The notes beneath the pieces are model-generated. The model saw only the letters and a list, made by a program, of their open reading frames with translations, made no database searches and was not told the origin of the DNA. Below, piece after piece: positions 61,438-64,000 of a stretch of 64,000 nt of DNA. Every line of letters begins with the position of its first letter. Positions within the stretch are counted from its first letter, which is position 1. The stretch is taken from positions 62,001 to 126,000 of the forward strand of contig NZ_BTHK01000001.1 of the NCBI RefSeq assembly GCF_033242365.1. The letters are read 5' to 3'. This stretch comes from Lachnoanaerobaculum sanguinis (GTDB lineage Bacteria; Bacillota; Clostridia; Lachnospirales; Lachnospiraceae). A program made the translations under genes and the position numbers.

Positions 61438-61926
61438 CTATATATCTATTGTTATATTCTTACTACAATCCCAAAAGAACAACTCTACACTTCCTCCGAC
61501 TTTCTTTAACTCCTTAACAAATTCACCCGGAAGACTTTCAGCAACTTTAAAATTGTAAGATTCAGTATCTTTTATCTCCTTTAAAGTATTATATATCCAT
61601 CTTTTTTTGCTACTTACATTTTCAGTACATTTAGTATTATTTAGTATAGCCGTCAAATCATTGTAAAACACTTCATAATCCATATCATCCGGAAAATAAT
61701 GCGAATGCCACCTATAATAGCTCAATGTAAACTCACCGTAATACTCTAAATCTATATATAATTTATACTGACAAGTAGGGTTAAGTACAGTTATGCAGAT
61801 ATTACCTTCTTCTAAATAATCATACTCCTCACTCATTTCACCAAAAGCATGAATTTCATATTCAACTTCTAAGTCATCTAATAATTTACATATTTCATTC
61901 TTTTTATCAATGGGATTTATGTCCAT
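61438..61926 (-). CDS. Hypothetical protein, 162 residues
   Basis: I do not recognise the family. It is soluble and acidic, with the notable segments ITVLNPTCQYKLYIDLEYYG and LSYYRWHSHYFPDDMDYEVF, so a beta-rich middle, and a helical end (EFVKELKKVGGSVELFFWDC). No signal peptide. The start is not well supported: AAAGG lies 14 bases before the ATG. Size and style resemble orphan immunity-type genes. It stands alone, upstream of a terminator and next to the decayed region. Confidence 0.6.
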   Translation of the reverse strand: MDINPIDKKNEICKLLDDLEVEYEIHAFGEMSEEYDYLEEGNICITVLNPTCQYKLYIDLEYYGEFTLSYYRWHSHYFPDDMDYEVFYNDLTAILNNTKCTENVSSKKRWIYNTLKEIKDTESYNFKVAESLPGEFVKELKKVGGSVELFFWDCSKNITIDI

Positions 61927-61950
61927 ACTTATTTACATGCCTTTCGCTTT

Positions 61951-61999
61951 GCTCAAGGCACAAAACATTATAAAAATATTTCCTTGAGCCTTTTTTATT
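61951..61999 (+). terminator. Orphan plus-strand terminator
   Basis: GCTCAAGG (61951-61958) pairs with CCTTGAGC (61982-61989), followed on the plus strand by CTTTTTTATTT. No plus-strand gene ends here, so it may be left from a lost gene. The rest of 61927-62120 shows no gene. Confidence 0.5.
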
Positions 62000-62120
62000 T
62001 ATAATTCTTCTTGTAGGGGACTCGGTATACTACAAATCACAGCTTTCAAAAAATCTAAATAACATAAATATATTGTCATTATTTTATTCAATATAAATAC
62101 GCTTTATAAAAGTAGACTAA

Positions 62121-62384
62121 TTAAAAATCATAATGACTCCATAAAGTAATAATTTTAATAATTTTATCTTCCTCATAAACTTCGTAAACAAGCCTATGCT
62201 TTATGTTTATCCTACGTAAATAAGCCCCTTTCAAATTTCCTTGTAATTTCTCATACGAAGGTGGAGTTTTATATGGATTATTTCTTATCAGCTCTATCAA
62301 AATCTTCGCCTTATTATCAAGTTTTGCAGACTTTAAATCAGCAATATCACCTACCACTTTTTTAGTGTAAACAATAGAGTACAT
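62121..62384 (-). CDS. YoeB/Txe family toxin (mRNA interferase)
   Basis: 87 residues from the ATG that overlaps the antitoxin stop (TAATG). The RelE/YoeB fold is visible: YSIVYTKKVVGDIADLKSA, then YEKLQGNLKGAYLRRINIKH, RLVYEV and the final LWSHYDF with the C-terminal His-Tyr pair of YoeB-type RNases. The family cleaves mRNA at the ribosomal A site. All conserved residues appear to be present, so it should be active if expressed. Two earlier GTG codons are less likely starts. It is preceded by a shortened antitoxin gene. Confidence 0.92.
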   Translation of the reverse strand: MYSIVYTKKVVGDIADLKSAKLDNKAKILIELIRNNPYKTPPSYEKLQGNLKGAYLRRINIKHRLVYEVYEEDKIIKIITLWSHYDF

Positions 62385-62521
62385 TACCACTCCACCTGAT
62401 TTTCAGGTATACAATCTTCTAAAGAAGTATTCAATCCTTCAACAATCTTTTCTTTCATACCGGGAATTGATGACAAGTATAATGTTTCCACCAATCCGCT
62501 ATAGTCTTCCATATCAATCAA
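62384..62521 (-). CDS. Truncated YefM/Phd-family antitoxin, 45 residues
   Basis: An ORF missed by simple ATG searches: start TTG at 62521 with AGGGGGTGA about 5 bases upstream, stop TAA overlapping the toxin ATG. The product reads MIDMEDYSGLVETLYLSSIP, then GMKEKIVEGLNTSLEDCI and ends NQVEW. This is the C-terminal toxin-binding part of YefM-type antitoxins (E. coli has LQETLYLLSNPAN). The usual N-terminal DNA-binding/dimerisation part of about 45 residues is missing, and there is no room for it upstream because the promoter and then mglC follow. An alternative ATG at 62512 gives 42 residues. Confidence 0.78.
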   Translation of the reverse strand: MIDMEDYSGLVETLYLSSIPGMKEKIVEGLNTSLEDCIPENQVEW

Positions 62522-62535
62522 AAAATCACCCCCTA

Positions 62536-62571
62536 TATGTATCATTATATCATACATATAAAGGGTGTAAA
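62536..62571 (-). promoter_or_regulatory. Promoter and operator palindrome of the yefM/yoeB pair
   Basis: Minus-strand -35 TTTACA (62571-62566), 16-base spacer and -10 TATAAT (62549-62544). The palindrome TATGTAT (62536-62542) / ATACATA (62552-62558) encloses the -10 box, the position expected for a toxin-antitoxin autorepressor. Confidence 0.8.
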
Positions 62572-62592
62572 TGGAGTTTTATATTTAATCAA

Positions 62593-63579
62593 TTACTTCT
62601 TCTGTATATACTTTCTGATATCAAGTGCAATAGCAACTACGATAATGATACCCTGTACTATAAACTGGAAGTCCGGCTTGATTCCGAGGAATTGCATTGA
62701 GGATTTCAATAACTCGAACACCAAAACACCGATTACACAACCTGATATTCTACCGATACCACCGTTTACAGATACACCACCGATTGTACAAGCCGCAATA
62801 GCCTCAAGTTCGTATGATGCACCCATGTTTACAGATGAACCGCCTGATTTAGCTCCCAAAAGGAAACCTGCAATTGCATAGAGAACTGCTGCTGATGTGT
62901 AGATAAGTATCTTTGTCTTCTTTACATTAACACCTGATACTTCTGCTGCCGCCTCATTTCCACCAATTGCATACATATACTTACCATGTCTTGTTTTATT
63001 GAAAACAAACCACATGATGAGTCCGATAACAAGTGCATAGATGAAAAGATACGGAATCTTTAAGAAGTTTCCTGTAGCAACTGTTGTATATGCTGTTCTG
63101 TATCCACCGATAGGCTCTGCCTTTGTATAAACAAGACATACACCATATACTATAAGCTGCATTCCAAGTGTTCCGATAAATGCAGGAACATTCAAATGAG
63201 CTATAACAATACCGTTGATACATCCGAATACAGCACAAATAGCTATAGCTATTAAAAGTACTCCAAGGATATTCATATCACCAAGATTTGGGAACATCTT
63301 ACCTGCATAGTCTTTATTCTGTAAAAGTGTACCTGCTATACAAGCTGATAAACCTACCAAACGACCTGCTGAAAGATCGGTACCCTTTGTTATAAGACAT
63401 GCCGATACACCGAAGGCAATGATTACTCTTGGTGCCACATTTACCAAAACATTTCTTAAGTTACTTGCTGAAAAGAAATTGTCCTTCATTATACCTGTAA
63501 ACAGTACAAGCAAAAGTAAAACTATTATGATACCGTTATCCAGTAACAATTTCTTTATATCTAAAGATTTTGTGTTCAT
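62593..63579 (-). CDS. mglC: Galactose/methyl-galactoside ABC transporter permease MglC
   Basis: 328 residues, 8-10 membrane helices, of the CUT2 (BPD_transp_2) family. Motifs: FGVSACLITKGTDLSAGRLV near the N-terminus, FIGTLGMQLIVYGV, YAIGGNEAAAEVSGVNVKKT, and GGSSVNMGASYELEAIAACT followed by IGGVSVNGGIGRI. These match MglC of the galactose importer. GGAGGGAT precedes the ATG. It follows the mglA stop by 11 bases. No terminator is seen after it; its stop is about 20 bases from the yefM/yoeB promoter. Confidence 0.93.
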   Translation of the reverse strand: MNTKSLDIKKLLLDNGIIIVLLLLVLFTGIMKDNFFSASNLRNVLVNVAPRVIIAFGVSACLITKGTDLSAGRLVGLSACIAGTLLQNKDYAGKMFPNLGDMNILGVLLIAIAICAVFGCINGIVIAHLNVPAFIGTLGMQLIVYGVCLVYTKAEPIGGYRTAYTTVATGNFLKIPYLFIYALVIGLIMWFVFNKTRHGKYMYAIGGNEAAAEVSGVNVKKTKILIYTSAAVLYAIAGFLLGAKSGGSSVNMGASYELEAIAACTIGGVSVNGGIGRISGCVIGVLVFELLKSSMQFLGIKPDFQFIVQGIIIVVAIALDIRKYIQKK

Positions 63580-63590
63580 AAGTATCCCTC

Positions 63591-64000
63591 CTAAAATTTT
63601 GTAGCCAATGCCATGATATTTTCCTGTGTAGCATCATCTTTTGATACTTCACCGGTGATTTCACCATTGCACATAACGATTATTCTGTCAGACATTCCAA
63701 TAAGTTCAGGCATCTCGGAAGAAATCATTATGATGCCCTTTCCCTGCTTTGCCAGGTTTATCATTATCTGGTATATTTCATACTTTGCACCTACGTCAAT
63801 ACCTCTTGTAGGCTCATCCATTATCAATACATCCGGGTTGTTTGCAAGCCACCTTGCTATAATAACCTTTTGCTGATTACCTCCTGACAAAGACTGAATC
63901 AATGTCTTATTACTTGGAGTCTTTATACTTAGCTTGCTTACATTTTCATCTACGACCTGTTTGATTTTACCGTCATCCAATGCAATACCTGCTACAAGAT
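63591..64000 (-). CDS. mglA: Sugar ABC transporter ATP-binding protein MglA, C-terminal part (cut by window edge)
   Basis: The frame is open to the window edge, giving about 136 residues of the C-terminal ATPase half of a CUT2 dual-ATPase protein. Visible motifs: LSGGNQQKVIIARWL (signature), VLIMDEPTRGIDVGAKYEIY (Walker B and D-loop) and MISSEMPELIGMSDRIIVM (switch region). The tail ends AQ-less as ENIMALATKF. The upstream part and the first ATPase domain are outside the window. Together with mglC it imports galactose or methyl-galactosides; the galactose-binding protein gene is presumably further upstream. Confidence 0.93.
   Translation of the reverse strand, partial: LVAGIALDDGKIKQVVDENVSKLSIKTPSNKTLIQSLSGGNQQKVIIARWLANNPDVLIMDEPTRGIDVGAKYEIYQIMINLAKQGKGIIMISSEMPELIGMSDRIIVMCNGEITGEVSKDDATQENIMALATKF

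Overview
The window looks like chromosomal DNA of a low-GC anaerobic Clostridia, most likely a Lachnospiraceae (Lachnoanaerobaculum or a relative is possible, but that is inference). The basis is the AT-rich sequence, pyruvate formate-lyase with its activase, meso-diaminopimelate dehydrogenase, SH3b/glucosaminidase and cohesin-type surface proteins, and AGGAGG ribosome binding sites. Nearly all genes are on the minus strand. The plus-strand genes are two LacI-type regulators, a DUF3137 membrane protein, a DUF1846 protein, a DinJ-like antitoxin and some gene remnants.

Layout. 0-4.6 kb: edge fragment of a (p)ppGpp synthetase, mgtE, pnp and rpsO, with a structured rpsO-pnp intergenic region. 4.6-9 kb: a large secreted protein with two FMN-binding domains, and diaminopimelate dehydrogenase. 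9-12.4 kb: cobalt ECF transporter cbiQ-cbiO-cbiM-cbiN behind a cobalamin riboswitch and terminator. 12.4-19.5 kb: RclA-like flavoprotein, then an accessory stretch of orphan proteins, a DinJ antitoxin with a broken YafQ toxin, GNAT, NADAR and YhcG-type nuclease genes, and a histidine kinase remnant. 19.5-31.7 kb: maltodextrin operon malE-malF-malG-pulA-neopullulanase-glgP-malQ, with a divergent LacI-type regulator. 31.7-34.9 kb: pflB-pflA. 35-38.7 kb: TPP-riboswitch thiamine salvage operon (tiny leader ORF-thiM-thiE-thiD-cytX). 38.7-42.1 kb: Dabb protein, uvrC, DUF1653 and SMI1/KNR4 proteins. 42.2-49.4 kb: fructan-type locus with two GH32 enzymes, an ABC importer and a divergent LacI regulator. 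49.4-57.2 kb: hypothetical proteins, DUF1846, two envelope proteins and cytidine deaminase. 57.2-60.4 kb: two CobW-family GTPases (one fused to a DUF1980-like domain, one with a very His-rich insert), a Gx/HepS-I membrane protein and an Asp23/Gls24 protein. 60.4-62.6 kb: decayed genes, an orphan gene and a YefM/YoeB pair with a truncated antitoxin. 62.6-64 kb: mglC and the 3' end of mglA.

How it works together. Two LacI-controlled loci import alpha-glucans and fructans and break them down in the cytoplasm. Neither carries an ABC ATPase, so both probably share an MsmK/MalK-type ATPase encoded elsewhere. Sugar carbon would flow to pyruvate and then to formate plus acetyl-CoA through PflB. Cobalt and thiamine acquisition are under classic riboswitches.

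The points most worth a second look are the CobW-DUF1980 fusion beside a His-rich CobW GTPase, the antitoxin reduced to its toxin-binding tail but still having its own promoter and operator-like palindrome, the 25-codon ORF coupled to thiM, the double FMN-binding surface protein with a long leader, the terminator-like element in the rpsO leader, and the three alternating half-sites in front of the fructan regulator. No CRISPR array, rRNA, tRNA, intact insertion sequence or prophage was found.
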